A stretch of 64,000 bases of DNA from Carnegiea gigantea (taxonomy: Eukaryota > Streptophyta > Magnoliopsida > Caryophyllales > Cactaceae), in NCBI GenBank assembly GCA_029747015.1, contig JAKOGI010000051.1:1051501-1115500 (forward strand), given 5' to 3'. Positions 10,330 to 24,100 of the stretch are shown piece after piece. The translations under genes were made by a program, and so were the position numbers. How positions within the stretch are numbered: the first letter of the stretch is position 1; each line of letters starts with the position of its first letter. The notes beneath the pieces are model-generated. The model was not told the DNA's origin. It saw nothing but the letters and a program-made list of their open reading frames with translations, and did not search any database.

Positions 10330-12240
10330 ACAGGTCGGGTGTATTTCAGGTTCGGGTAAAATACGATCGGGTGTATTTCAATTTCACGGGCTGCAGATCA
10401 ACCTAATGGATTTAGAGCGCCTTTTTAGTGAGTTATTTCTCTTTTTGTAAAAATCAAAATATTTGCATATTTATTACTTAAAATTGTCTATATTCAATGT
10501 ACAAGCATTCTAATTATAATTTGATAAATGAATGTCATGTACCGGTAAACACTAAGTCACATTTGGTGTGTTGATCTGTATATTAAATATTAATAATAGG
10601 TCGGGTCATTCATATGTCGACCCATCTAAAGTATGATAACGGGGTTGGAGCAGTTTAACCTATTAGTAACCCATTTAATGATTTGATATTTTGTTACTTA
10701 ACCTACCATTACCTAATCATGTATACTTGATTAGTGGGTCGATCCTAACATGAACACAAATTGGTCTATTGTTCAACATTTACATCAAATTCGAGACCAA
10801 TTAGAAGATGCCAAATGAAAGAATATTATAGACGGACAAAATATTATAATTATTTGTTAATTATAACATCAAAATTTTATATTATTATACTGTAATATTA
10901 TTTAAAATGCGATGAGACGTATTCAATTCACTATGAATATAATAGTATGACTTCCATATTTTTAATACTTGTGTTATTCTGAATTTGATTTTCTTAACAC
11001 TAGGTATTTCATATCCATTTCTGAAATTGTTCCATTTATAAGTTATATATGACGTTATTTTATGAGAATAAATTTCAGAAAGAGCGGGTACTACCATCTA
11101 ATTTGCGAAGAGATGCGATAGTTATAAAACGTCTCTCTGAACGATTCATTATAATGAAAAACTATCATTATTAAGGGAAAAAATTAAAGAAAAATAAAAA
11201 TATGGATATGATATTCTGGTTGAGAGGATGGGTTCGGGTTCGGGTTCGGGTTTGGGTCGGGTTTGACCCAAAAATTTGCAGATTTTTCGAGTTCGGTTTA
11301 TTTCAACTTCAGGTCGAGAAAATCGTGTTCAAAATCCAAAACTTTCAGGCGGGGTCGAGTTGGGTCCATTTTTGCCAGGTCTAATAATAATATACCCCTC
11401 TTTTTTACCCTCCCAAAAAAATGTTACATGTACTACTACATTTGTTCTTTGCTGTTTTTCATATTTTGAGTTTGGTATATAAATTGGGCTGAAATTGCAG
11501 AATGTTACGATTACGTAGCATTTATTAAAATATTTGGTTACAGAAGACATATCATCAGCACTAAGCAATAACACCAAAAAAGATTGAGACATGAGTTGAA
11601 CATGTCAAAAATTAGATACAACTACAAATAAGCAATCGGCACCAGTTAATTGCACCAAAAGGAGAAAAAATAACATCAAGTTCAAGTCAATTATTAGAGT
11701 CAAGTTAAAGAAAAATTTGCACCAAGAACACATTACAACTAGACAATAGCCAGAAAAAAACAATAACAGTAAAAGAAAATTAAAGAGACTAGAATTAGAT
11801 CAAATAAAAATCTTACTCTGGACAAGAGAGGGAGGGAGAGAGAGAGAAATTTGGACTTAGGTGCATTTAATTTTATGCTATTTATGTATCAAATTCCAGC
11901 TTTATAACTGTACTTTTGATATTTAAAGAAATTAAAAATGTCGCCCCAACTTTTAATCGCATTATTAGTTTCAATTAACTAACCACTAATGGTCAGTACA
12001 ACGGAAGCGTCAATGTTAGGATGTTATCGCTATCCTAGGAGGACAAGGCTCAGCTGACTTACCTAATATATGCACAAGAATGTTCTAACTTACATGGAAA
12101 CCAAATGATACACCATTAGGACATTCTCCCCCTTGCTCATTGAAAGTCCAGTAACCTCATAACTTACATTATAACGACCCATGACTCTCCGAAATGCCAC
12201 TGCGAGCTTGTCTAGACTTCCTCAATTGTCCTCTTGCCCT
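10330..12240. other. AT-rich intergenic DNA
   Basis: No gene recognised. It includes low-complexity GGGTTCG-type sequence near 11228-11275, (GA)n near 11830-11845 and scattered GGGTCG-containing sequence of the kind common in dispersed plant repeats. Open frames here are short and unlike proteins. Confidence 0.5.
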
Positions 12241-14310
12241 TTTGGTGCTGTCAAATAAGGACTTCAGAACTTATTAACCTAAGACATAAAACATAAAAAC
12301 ATTTAAATAATGAGCCGAAACTCAATACGCATACTCCTACACAATAAAGAAATAAATTCATTTTGTTTTTCATTGAGCGGCGGCATTTCAATTCATTTTA
12401 GTTAGAAATCAGGGAGAGTGAGAATCATAATAGAACCGTTACTGATTATTATCTGAAAGTAAAACCCAAACTGATGAGCTCATATATATATTGCTATCAT
12501 CGAATAGGTGTACACCTGTCAGACCGATCGAATAGCCTAACTTGAGGCCGCGCATGTGAATTGAAGGGCGTAAGCCCTGATGATTGATAATTGATGGGTC
12601 CGCTTGATTATGTGGCAAAGCAATAATTGAAAATGATTTATTAAATAATTATATATTATGAGACTTTGATATTTATGAAAAACTTGTGAATTTTTGAAGG
12701 GTATAGACAGTAAACGTACCTGAAATTTTTTAAATTCCTTCCCTTTTATAAAATAGTTATTTATGGCTTGATGACAACGAAAATAACCCCGTTTTTGCTC
12801 CAAATATATATATTTTAATGGTTAGTGAAGCTTCACATAATATTTGTTGGTTATATCGTTAATAATTAATTCATAGTTTACCTTGTCATTTCTTTTAATT
12901 ACCAAGGCACCCATCCTCACTTATTTAACCAACCACATAATCTTGTTTCCCCTTTATAATCCAATCGTTGTCATCCTTATTAATAGTGCTAAAGCTATTA
13001 TCGTTTTTATGAACATTGATATTGTTGTCTCCACCATTGTTAATATTATTACCATCATCATCATCATCATTATCAATAATATTATTATTATTGAGAAAAA
13101 CATTATCATTAACTCCTAGAAAATACGTCATTTTCAACTCAAAAGAACCTCACTCCACTTTCATTTATATTCTCGGACAATGCCTATATCTTTAGTCATC
13201 TTTACACTAATTATAATCCATCATCTTCACTACATAATTAAATTGGACCTCAGACTCACTCCTGCTCCTAAGTTTTAGATCTTTCTCTAGTTCCATATTA
13301 AGAATTAGTTCACCATTTATGTAAAGATGACCCCTCCAACAATTATAATTCACCACTTCACCATATTTTATTATCGGGTTGCAGTTTACCTTAGAAATTT
13401 CATATCTTTTTCTCCCGACCTCGAATTGAGACTTAAACCCCAATATAAAAAGTTTAGGAAGTCCCGCAACACTTTTATTCACAACGTAAAACACAACCAA
13501 CACAACATGATCGCTAAAATTGAGCTTAAACCAAACCGTGCACAGCTCTCTTTTTTTCCGCACAGTCTCGGTAAATTGACCATAACTTTGTCTACAAAAC
13601 TCGGAATTAAGCGATTCCAAAGACAACTGAAATATAACTCATTGCCCTACCTATCCACCAAAAATTACAATTTTTACAATTTTTTTGATATGTCAATACA
13701 TGCCGGTTTATTCCTGAAGTTGGCCCTGTTTTTGGATATGTTCAGAGCTTTGGTACCTCGTTTGTTTTTCTCAACCTGAGGTCTTTATTCACCTCTTTCA
13801 TCCCTTCAATGGCAAATACTCAACACATCCATAATCAATCTCTAATTTCTTTCAAAACACAACAAATTCCCTTAAACTTCAACACAATTACTCATATGGG
13901 CTCAATTCCACCACCCATGCTCAACTCACCCTTCCATGGATACCCACAAGTAATTAGCTATTCTAGCCCACACAATTTATCATCACAACCACAAATTAAC
14001 ACCACCGTACTCATCTAATGCTAAAAGAGTAAATTTATCAACTAAATTAAAGAGGTAGATGGTGAAATCAATTAAGGGAACTCTTGAAACTTACCTTGCA
14101 ATTACCCATGAACCAAGAAGAAAAGGGAACAAGGAGAGGGGAGGGGGCGTGGCTGGGTGGTGCCGGCGACGGACGGCTGGCCGGCGACTGGCGGATGGCC
14201 GGCCAGCAGGCGGCCAAACAGAACAGGGCAGTGGAGGGGGAGTGTTCATGTTTTTCGGGAGAGAATGGGGAGGGGCATTTCATTTCAAGTGAAATAAAAG
14301 ATGAGGAGGG
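12240..14310 (+). repeat. Dispersed repeat copy A (probable LTR-derived)
   Basis: It shares collinear blocks with the region from 62030 to the window end: a block around 'aataatgagccgaa' (12310), one around 'attatctgaaagt' (12447), one around 'gaccgatcgaatagcct' (12522), one around 'gggcgtaagccct' (12566), and a GC-rich block with GCCGGCGAC units (14160-14215). Order and orientation are the same in both. Sequence style suggests a decayed LTR of a Ty3/gypsy or copia element, but no coding domain is present to classify it. Open frames inside are not protein-like. Confidence 0.7.
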
Positions 14311-16050
14311 AAATGTCGGTTAATTGGAACATAAAAAATCAAGATAATTACTTTTTTTCTTTTTTTTGAGATTTGCTATTAGTATCATAATTATTTATTA
14401 TTCTTATTATTATCGTCACGATAGAATTTACAAAATTTTTACACTTTCGACCGCCATTTTAATTTTTGGAAATTACTGTCTTGGAGAAAAACTCTAAAAA
14501 ATTTACTGTAGGTTTATATAGTATTTTACAATTTTCTGTAATTTTTCATGAATTTTTGATGTGTATATTTTAAGTTGCGAATTTTTAAATAAAATGTATC
14601 TGTGGGTTGTTTGTGTACGTTGATTGAGGATCGGGTGTGTGAGGAATGTTTTTGAGTGTTGTAGATAATAACATAGTCAAGTGAGGTATTGAGAGTTTGT
14701 GAAAAGTATCTTGAGTCGAATTAAGCCTTGAGTTGACTATTGTTGTTGTTGTTGTTGTCTTTTTATGTTAATCATCAAGTCTGGTATAATAAGCTTCGAA
14801 TTATTATCACTTTTTTTATTTGAAAAAAAACTATAAACTTATCCATTTGATTAGCATTTGCTTTTGCATTTATTAATATTTTTTTCACTCATATTATGAT
14901 TTTATTTACCTATATTTCATGGAAATTATAAACTTTCTCGCTGTTTATTAACGACTAAGTTTCTATTTCCTTAGAAGTTTTGAATGACTTTGTACTGAAA
15001 ATGATTCATTTTTATTTCGTGGTTACTTTGTCATCTCAACCTGCAACTGCATAAATTATGCGAATGTTGAATTGAAATGGGGCGCTAAGCTTTGTTAATT
15101 TAAACATAGATTAACCAAAGTAATTAACATAATTTAGGTTCGAGCTATTACAATATGTGAGCTGGATATCTTTAAACTATATCTATAATTTTTTGGATCT
15201 AATTTAGGGGTGTCCATATATATTCTTGATTCATAACTCTATCTGCAAAAATACATTAGATATGCGTAGTTTTGTAATCGTGCCAAATCTTTTAAACTTC
15301 AATTTTGACCGTAATTAAGGTGTTACATAATATCACTTAATGAACATCTTCTGAGAGACCTGTACGTATGGTTGTGATTGTGAGTGACTATGATTGATGC
15401 ATGCATTCTTCGAAAGTTCTCAGAATTGAAACTTTCAAATAATAGCGAGTATTGTGCTCCACTTGTTTATGGGATGTATATGCCGATTCAAATTTGTATG
15501 GATGAACACGAAAAACCACTTGATTTTCTTCGTATTTAATTTGCATCTGTAGCTTTGTCTATCGTTTAATTAAAACAAAAGTATCATGCGAAAAATGTAT
15601 AATTCTAGTTGATGGAAGATAAAAATACTACTGCTTCTATCCTATATTCGTTGTAAAAATGTACTCTTACGAGAAGAGGCGTCTAACCCTATTATTGTTT
15701 CCTGTTTACCTTTGTAAAAAAATATATATATATATCCGCTTTTAAAAAAACTAATAACTATTTACGCAATTTTGTTATATCATCAAAAAGTTTTTTCCTA
15801 AGTACCTAAAAATGTTTTCATTGGTTGGAAAAACATTTGCATAATATAAAGTACAATTATTGTTTGTTTTGATATCTATATATCTATATATATAATACAT
15901 AATAGTAAAGTTTTAGTAACTGCCTTTTCCTAAATTCCCATTAATTAAAACTTCTTAACCGTTAAATTACCATAATCATGAATAACAACCTTTGATTCAC
16001 TTTTAACGCTTAAATCTAAAATAAATAAATGACTCACTATTAAACAGTTA
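14311..16050. other. AT-rich intergenic DNA with (TTG)n microsatellite
   Basis: Nothing coding recognised. A TTG trinucleotide run lies at about 14740-14758, and short TA runs at about 15720-15736 and 15873-15895. No structured repeat found. Confidence 0.5.
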
Positions 16051-16137
16051 CCCATCTCTTTCTGTCTTCTCTCTCCCCCTATCTCTCCAAACTCCTCGGC
16101 CAACCTAGAATTTTCCAAGCTTCCCAAACCTCTACAT

Positions 16138-16169
<32 letters not shown>

Positions 16170-17600
16170 CTTCCTCTGTCTTCCTATTTCTTGCATTCCC
16201 ATGGCTTCCATCATGAAAATTGCTACACATGCTTAATGTTTCTGCAGATCTACAGATTATTTCGGCCTAAATGCTCATGTCTCTACAGCTCATTCAAATG
16301 CCCAATTCCAGTTCTAGCCCAACAGCTTTGAACCCACACATCTCTGTAATTCGACTTGGGGGTCCATGCGAAAACCGGCAGATGAGCATGCCAGAAACTA
16401 TTCCATTCCCAACTCCCCTTCTTATCCCTTTTCAATCTTAATTTTCTTTTGATTTATTCATCACCTAACCTAACCCTCTTTCAATTTTCTGTCTCTAGCT
16501 TCTACCAACTAATAATCTCTCTGTAAGTCTCTGTTTTCAATTTTGACATTTGGTTGTATTTAGATCATGTAAATTTTCAAGGTTCTTCTTTGTGTGCAAG
16601 ATCTGAGAGGTTTTTGTGTTTTGGATTGAATCGAGATCTGATTGATGATTGTGATAGTGATATGAACAAGTCGTTGCAATTGAAGGTGAAGAGATTGGAG
16701 GAGGAGAAAGGACCTTATCAAAGGAGGATGGACAGCAAGAAGCCTCATATCTGTGGATTGAAGCCAACGGAAATCCTGCCGGAATGGGTTGCGCAACCTA
16801 TCTTTTAATTTCCAGGTATGCTGCACAACCTATCTTTTAATTTACATTTTATTTTTTTAAAAAAAATCTACCTCGGTTACGATATGGTTCCCACCTCCAA
16901 ATGACTCCTAAGCCCTCACAAATTTGTCTCCCACTTCTCTCCTAAGCAGTCACAACTTAGTAATTGCTCACTACTCACTGCTCATGGACTCCTCAAACGA
17001 CCATGTGTTTTTGGTTTTAACAGTTTATCAATTCCCCCAATCTCACATGTTATCTCATAACCACCTCTTTCATCTCATAAATCGTTTGCAATTAATCAAG
17101 TGAATTCTTCAAAACATATTTTTAAAGCGTTCTGATCTTGCTAGGTAAGCATAATCACATTGGAAAAACCTCAGACCTTTGGATTTATGCATTATCCATC
17201 ATTTATGAATTTGTGGATCTTCATACATAAATTTGCCAATCTTATTCATAGTATGATGTTTTGAAATTTTCTGTTGCAGGATGCATTGGAGCTACTCTTA
17301 TCAGTCGTGTATTTCAAGCTTAATCTCTTCCAATTTTAGGTATTGGTCTTCCAGAATTCACAGTAGGCTAATTGTTGCTGTACAACCCTATTGGGATTTG
17401 GGAGTGGGTTTCTCGTGATGCTTTTTGCTTCTGATGTTGATTATTTGTTTCACTTGATTATGTGTATTCTTGGTTCTGGGGTTTTTTTCAATTTAAAATT
17501 TTTGCCCCCAACATCTCTCGAGTATAGGAGCAAGCAAAGAGTAATGTATTCCACTGTATTAGCATCTCCTCCTGATTATGTTGGATGTATAGCTTGAACT
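16138..17600 (+). other. Possible transcribed region with CT-rich leader; no protein recognised
   Basis: A (CT)n tract at 16138-16164 in a pyrimidine-rich stretch resembles a plant 5' UTR. It is followed by a 12-codon mini-ORF at 16201, a splice-donor-like gtaagt at 16522 and an acceptor-like ttgcag at about 17275. The longest frame, 16554-16808 (84 residues, Lys/Glu-rich, ending EWVAQPIF), matches no family I know. It could be a non-coding transcript, the decayed 5' end of a gene, or chance. Confidence 0.2.
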
Positions 17601-17649
17601 GGGAAGCAAACCAATGAGTATTGTTCTTTGCTACTTGCTCTCTTATTGC

Positions 17650-20200
17650 TCCTGGCTACATGGTATGATGATCCTGACTTCATACAATTACAGCAACATT
17701 CATAAAATAAAAAACCAATTTCAGGGTCAGTTTTGTTAACGCGTGTTTTAATTTTTGCTGAAGTGCTGCCTTTGTAAGTCTTTCTATTTTGGTGTGTCTG
17801 TGATGAGAAGCTACCCTATGTGATTGTCTGCGATATGTGCTTATGTAGGATGTGTGGGATTAGTGTTGGATTCAATTTGTGTAAGTTAGGTAATTTCGGA
17901 ATTTGTGATTAGTTCTGTATTGGTTATTGTTTGTTTAAGTTATAAATTTGATTCATATATAGAACTCTGACAAGGAATTTGTGATTAGTTTTGTATTGGC
18001 TATTGTTTGTTTAAGTTACAAATTTGTGCGCATACATTTCTGTTCTCCATTAAATCAGTAAACTCACTTGTGGTTACTATGAAATTTCATGCCTTGATTC
18101 CCCCCCCCGGGGGATGCTTATGTTGAGTGTTTGTGGAAATGACTAATACTTATCACTTGGTTACCATAATATAATCAAGTTGAAATTAGGAAGTTTGATG
18201 ATGCAATGGTTTCAGCTAGACTAAAGTTGCATTACATCAAAACCCCACCAATGAAGGCAAAACACTGGGTTAGCAAAGTCTTAGCCCAACCCATTTTTAG
18301 AGTCCACTAGCAAATTGCAAATGGGCCCACGTTATATTCCAGTCTCCACACATGGTTGTGGTCATGTATCAATATGGGTAACTCTTTTCTTTTTTTGTGG
18401 GTGATGTTGGATTCAAATTTTGTAGATCAGGATTTGAGTTGAGTACATGTGTTGTCAACATAAACTATGTCTATGATGACACACACCTTTCTGATGCAGT
18501 TCTTCTTGGCCTGAAGAGAGAGACCATCATAGTACTAACTTTTTGAAAATTTGTCCTTTTTTACCAGCACTTTACTAATTATTTAAATTATTAGCATTTA
18601 CTGGCAGCTAGCCTGATTAAATTTAAGTTAGATAAATCCTTGAATGTTAATGCTAAGTTGAAAGGTAACTGAAATTAATATTCACATGTGAACACCTTTT
18701 AAATAAGTTGAAAGGTAACTAAAAAGGTAACTGAAATTAATATTCGATAACTAGAAAGGTAAGTAAAATTAATAACCACATCCTTTTAAATAAGTTCATT
18801 GATATTGTTCTAAATGTTCACATGTGAACACCTTTTACTATATTTATGATATTTTTTAATGTTAGGATTAGGGGAATTTTTACATGCATAATTTTACATA
18901 TTCGAAACATATATATGTATATATGTGTTATTGTTTCCAATTTCGAATTAGTTTAATGAAAGAGCGCAATGTGTGCTTCAATTTTTTTTTTTTACATTAG
19001 TTTACTTAATGTAACATATTTTGACTTATTATTGCACTAATTCCTGCATATTCTGGTGTTTGGACTTACTAACAGTCTACCACAATATTACATATTCTGA
19101 TGAGATATTATTTTTAGATTTAGCACTCAAGGTGCTTCATTGACTTCTTGCATTCTTATTCCTATTATTGATTAGTGGTGACTCCATGAATGTCAATGCT
19201 AAGTTACAAGGAATGACCTCCTCGATATGAACTTGACATCTTTTGGTAAGTTAAATTCCAAATTGAAAATACATGTAACTAATTTCATTTCCAAAGTTTA
19301 GTTTCTCCGTAATATTCGATAACTAAACAGGTAATTGAAATTAATAATCACATCCTTTTAAATAAGTTCATTGGTATTGTTCTAAATGTTCACATGTGAA
19401 CACCTTTTAGTGTATTTTATGATATTTTTCACAGTCATATGGTCATCTATAGCTTTATGCGATTATAGATGATTACATAGGTAACCCATGGGTATTTATC
19501 ATGGAACCCCCCCACCATCATAAAGTAGAAGTTTCTATCACTTTTATTGCGTCAGTCAATTGAGAGGAAGAAGTTTATTATTTGCGAAAAACTAATGTTA
19601 GGTACACCAGGTAGACAACATGTAAATTTAAACTTTAAACCCATCATTGTTATATAAATAATTACTAAAACTTTATTCTCTCTGTAGATATAAAAAGAGA
19701 AGGTGGATTCTTCGTCATTGGCGCCATAGATTGACTTCTCATTTTGTTATTTAGTTCGCTTTTTATTATAATCACTATCTACTATCTCTATTATACTATT
19801 ATAGACCTTTTTAACAGTTATATAGTTTTTAATCGTTAATCCTAATGGTTATGCACGAAGTTCCACATATATTTTTCATTGATTATTCTATCATCTTTTC
19901 AAATTTATAATATTAACTATGTCTACAATGATTATTGGTTTATTGCTTGCATACTATATGTCCACCAACTGTCTATTTAAAATACACCGTACAAAGCACG
20001 GGTCCAGACTAGTATTCTCAAAAATTGATTGTCAATATGTAACTGCACGAATATTTATTTTTTGAGTCATCTATACAGGTACGAATTCTGATTTTAAAAA
20101 AAAAATAAAAGGTTCTAGCAGGAAAATTGAAACCCAATTTTTCCCGTCAATTGCTTTCATTACATCTTTGTCCAATCATCCGTGTTGTGTCATGTGTGCG
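17650..20200. other. Gene-free AT-rich region with local duplications
   Basis: No gene recognised. It contains a tandem pair of about 75 bp at about 17896-17965 and 17972-18027, and a 110-bp repeat present at about 18745-18860 and 19313-19430. A Helitron-like terminus lies at 19987-20012. Confidence 0.55.
19987..20012 (+). mobile_element. Helitron-like 3' terminus
   Basis: The sequence has an imperfect hairpin (ACCGTAC / GCACGGGT arms) followed within a few bases by CTAG and then T. That is the arrangement of plant Helitron 3' ends, which insert between A and T. The 5' TC end was not located. Confidence 0.45.
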
Positions 20201-20284
20201 AATATGGACTATTGGAAAATTAAGACTTGGCGAATGATTTTAGTCAATTAATTATATCCACTGAACTCATGCGCTCGCATAAGA

Positions 20285-20480
20285 TTAAAAGAACAGTCCG
20301 ATGCATAAGCGCCCCATATTTACACAGGGTTCAAGGAGGAGCTCCGCCTTAAGGGTTGAATTGTAGGCAGCCTAATCTGACTTTGTCAGTGGCTGATTCC
20401 AAGGTTCGAACTTGTAACTTTTTGGTCACACGGAGATAACCTTATCGTTGTTCCAAGGCTCTCGCATAAGACTGAGCTAG
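20285..20480 (+). repeat. SINE-like repeat copy 1
   Basis: It shares its whole length with 24963-25140: both have 'agctc/..gatgcataagc', a central GGCTGATTCCAAGG block, a TTCGAAC B-box-like motif, and an end of the form CCTTA..GTT..AAGGCTC. It resembles a tRNA-derived SINE type that is widespread in dicots. The two copies are diverged by substitutions and small indels. Confidence 0.65.
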
Positions 20481-21163
20481 CGAAATTTTCCGTGTTTTTA
20501 GACTCCCTCGTCCCAATAAGATTAAGGATTGATCTTCTCTTTTTGTATAAAACTCTCGTTTAGCCTTATCTAATCTCCTATTTGGTTCAAGGTTGTTTGA
20601 GCTCCGTTATGAGAGTGGTATTTTATATTTACATAACTCACGTTTGGTTAGAATATTTTTCACTTGCCCATAGCTTAGATCTCATTTTTAAGTTATAATG
20701 AATTTACTCCTAAATTGAACCAAATAAATAGAATCAAAAATTAAAAAAATAAGTCCTATATCTCCTAATTAAATCATTCCCCATGTCATTCCATTACAAC
20801 AAAATTGAATCAAACGCATCCTCGTTCTTTTCAGACCAATTCGAAACTTTTCGGAACAAAATTAAGTTACAAAGAAAATTATTACTGATGGATCTCCGTC
20901 ACTTGCTCCTGTGATTTACAATCTCACATGATGTTAGCTGTTACACACTACACATTGGTGCATCAAATCTTCAGCAGCAAGAATGGAATTTCGATGTAAT
21001 GAAAATAGCGATAAACAAAACAAGTAAAACTACCTAAACTCACTCTTCATAATTCAAAATTATTTGCGCAGCAGCTCGAATGTCACAAATTCGATTGTGT
21101 CTAAGCAAGTACCTTCGAAACTCACTGTGGTGAGTGGTATATGTTTGAATCCAATGAGAATCA

Positions 21164-24100
21164 TCATAGCTTCAGGAAAACAAACTCTTCAATGGCTGGA
21201 ATTTCCCCGATCCTCTTCAGGACCTGGGGGCTAGGCTGATCATCTACCCCAATCGTCATAAGAGCATGGGTTCTCGGAGCTAACCTTCCCACACTCATGA
21301 AGTTGACATTCACATTCTCCTCTCCCAAAATGCTTCCGACCTTTCCAATCATTCCGGGTTGGTCCACCTGTCGGCATAGGATGATGCTGCCCTCTAAGCT
21401 GACGTCTACCTCGAAGGAGCCCACCTTAGTTAGGTAAGGGATTCCGTCTTTGACCTTTCCTTCAAGTCTGATCTCCCCAGAATCTGAAATGGCACTGGCA
21501 AACTTAGACTCCACATTTGCAAGCTGGATCCGGATAGACTCAAGCGGGCTTTCAGGGGAACCATCAAGAAGAATGCGTTCTTCAGTAATGCGAAGCCCCC
21601 TCTGCTTGGCTGTGAAGTCCGCATTCACCAGATTCACAAAGGTGCTGGAGATGGGCTCTATTAGACCCTTGGTTGCCATGGCTCGGAGAACCCTTGTGTC
21701 AAGGTCATCGGGAGCCCTTGAGGTAGTGTAGCCCACCTTCACAGACTGGACACCACTTCCACCAGCTACTAACTGAATAGCCAATCTGCCGAGCTTCTCA
21801 GCAAGTTCAACATAAGGTTTCAGCTCAGTAAGGACCTGACCAAAAGGGTAAAGTCACCATCGGAAAAATGCATCACCAAAAACTCTGTATCCTCCATGCA
21901 GCAGCAAAACCAAATCAAATAGGAGATTTGGAAAAGCAGAAGCCATGCAAGATGAAGAGTGAAACTCAACAATTATTAGAACTTGGGACACTGTACGCAA
22001 GGTCCTTTTTCTGGCAAGTGAGGTGTTGGAGATGGATCGAACCGCCCATGACATAAGTGTATAAAGCCTCGAAAGCAAAAAAATAAGTTACTATGCCATT
22101 CGTAATTGAGAGATTTTCGCTTTTCCAGGAACAGAAGCTGAATTTTTCCACCAGAAGTGATTACCTCAGGGCCCACGGATTAGGTGATATCAATAAAGTT
22201 AATTCGACCACTTAAGGAAAATAGAAGGTACAACAATGACACACATAAAGCCCTCCAGCATAAAATACACAGAAGCTAGCAGATCAACAGAATCACAAAG
22301 GGTCAGTGATATCAACAAGCCACATAAATAATCATGGCCAAGCAAAGACTGACATCAAACCAGTACACCAAAAGGGGCTGAAGCCAACTTCATACACTTC
22401 GTGTCTCCATTGCTTTTGACAATCACCAAATGACAGACCAAGATAGAGAATATACCTCAGCCGGAACCATAGGAGCATTGACTGCAGTTGCTGCAAGCTC
22501 CCCTTTCAATGCCCCAATAACTGCCTCAGCAACTTCAATGGCTACTCCTTCCTGCCAATGAGAAACATGCAGTAACATTACAAACAGACTATAAGTGGGC
22601 AAACCCCGGCGTGAATCAGAGACCATACCTGGGCCTCCATAGTGCTAGCACCAAGATGGGGAGTGGCAGTCACCCTCTCATGCATTACCAACTTACTGTC
22701 CTTTGGTGGAGGCTCTTGTGTGAAGACATCAAGTGCAGCCTGCAAGAAAGAAGTCAGTCATCTAATCCTGTAACAAAGCAGCAATTCTGTTTTTTTCCAT
22801 CCTGTGAAAAAATTGTTGTACAAATGATAAGTACCTGTGCAACTTTCCCAGAATCCAAAGCCCTCACTAGAGCATCTTCATCAATCACTCCACCACGAGC
22901 CACATTCACAATCCGAACTCCATTCTTCATCTTACCAAAAGTTTCGTCATTGAGCATCTTCGATGTAGCAGGTGTAAGAGGCATGTGAAGGGAGATGAAG
23001 TCTGCTGTAGCTATAGCCTCTTCAAAGGAGACAAGTTCCACCCCAATAGCACGGGCACGGTCAGCTGGCGCATAGGGATCATGGGCAATGACATGCATTC
23101 CGAGCCCTTTGGCACGCCTAGCAACCTCGGATCCAACCTTCCCAAAGCCCAACACGGCTAGTGTCTTCCCCACAAGCGATACACCCACATACTTGTTCCT
23201 CTTCCACTCCCCTGAATTGACATAAATATGTCAATTTGTGCAAGTATGACAAGTCATTGAAGCACAACAAAATAGGCTTTTCCAAAACAGAGTATACAGT
23301 ATACATGAGGAGCTAATCACACAATGTATAGTAAGATGATCACTAAAGAACATGGAAACGACTTTGGCAACATGAGAGGGCCTTCTGTAGTAATAAATTG
23401 AGCATAAACCCACCTAAACCCCAAGATGAAATACTTTGTGCCACAACCCACAAACTTTTTACCTCATTTGACCCTACTCATCAACAGAACAGTCAAAAGA
23501 CTCCATTTTTAAATAAAAGACAAGGCTTTCTATCTTATCACTAGAATAGTCAACAATAAACAGATTTACCCACGAATCATTAACATCACACAATGAGTTC
23601 AGTGTACAATAGCACAGGAAGCAAAGATTTTCCAAAACAGAGCACATGATGTACACCTGAAGAACTAATCGTATTACAACAAATTGAGCCTTCTCCTATG
23701 GTAACAAATTAAACATAAAACCCAAAGATAACCATTGTGTAATACAATCAACGAACCTCCTGCGCCAAAATTGTTCCGACTTATCAATAGAACAATCAAA
23801 AAACTCCATTTTTTAATAAAAAGACAAGGCCTACCATCTTATCAATAGAACAGTCGACAACAAACACACTTACTCAGGAATCAGATATACCCAAAGCAAA
23901 CTGACATATTTGAATCTAAAATAACCAAAACCCAGAATCCCCATTTCACAACAGATCCAAATAACCCAGGACATATAACAACCGCATCAAACGCATACAT
24001 CATGTTCGACGAAATGCCAAGCAGGAAAAAAAAAATTCGAAAGAAAACCAACCAGCCTTGACGGACGCATCAGCCTGGGCAATGTTCCTAGCCATAGCAG

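Noticed and set aside
11228..11275. GGGTTCGGGTTCGGG tract, considered as interstitial telomere repeat
   Set aside because: The plant telomere unit is TTTAGGG; this is a different, short low-complexity sequence common in plant repeats.
13207..13779. Opposed open frames of 139 and 150 codons
   Set aside because: They overlap within dispersed repeat copy A, have no recognisable domain, and show no conservation of frame that can be seen against copy B.
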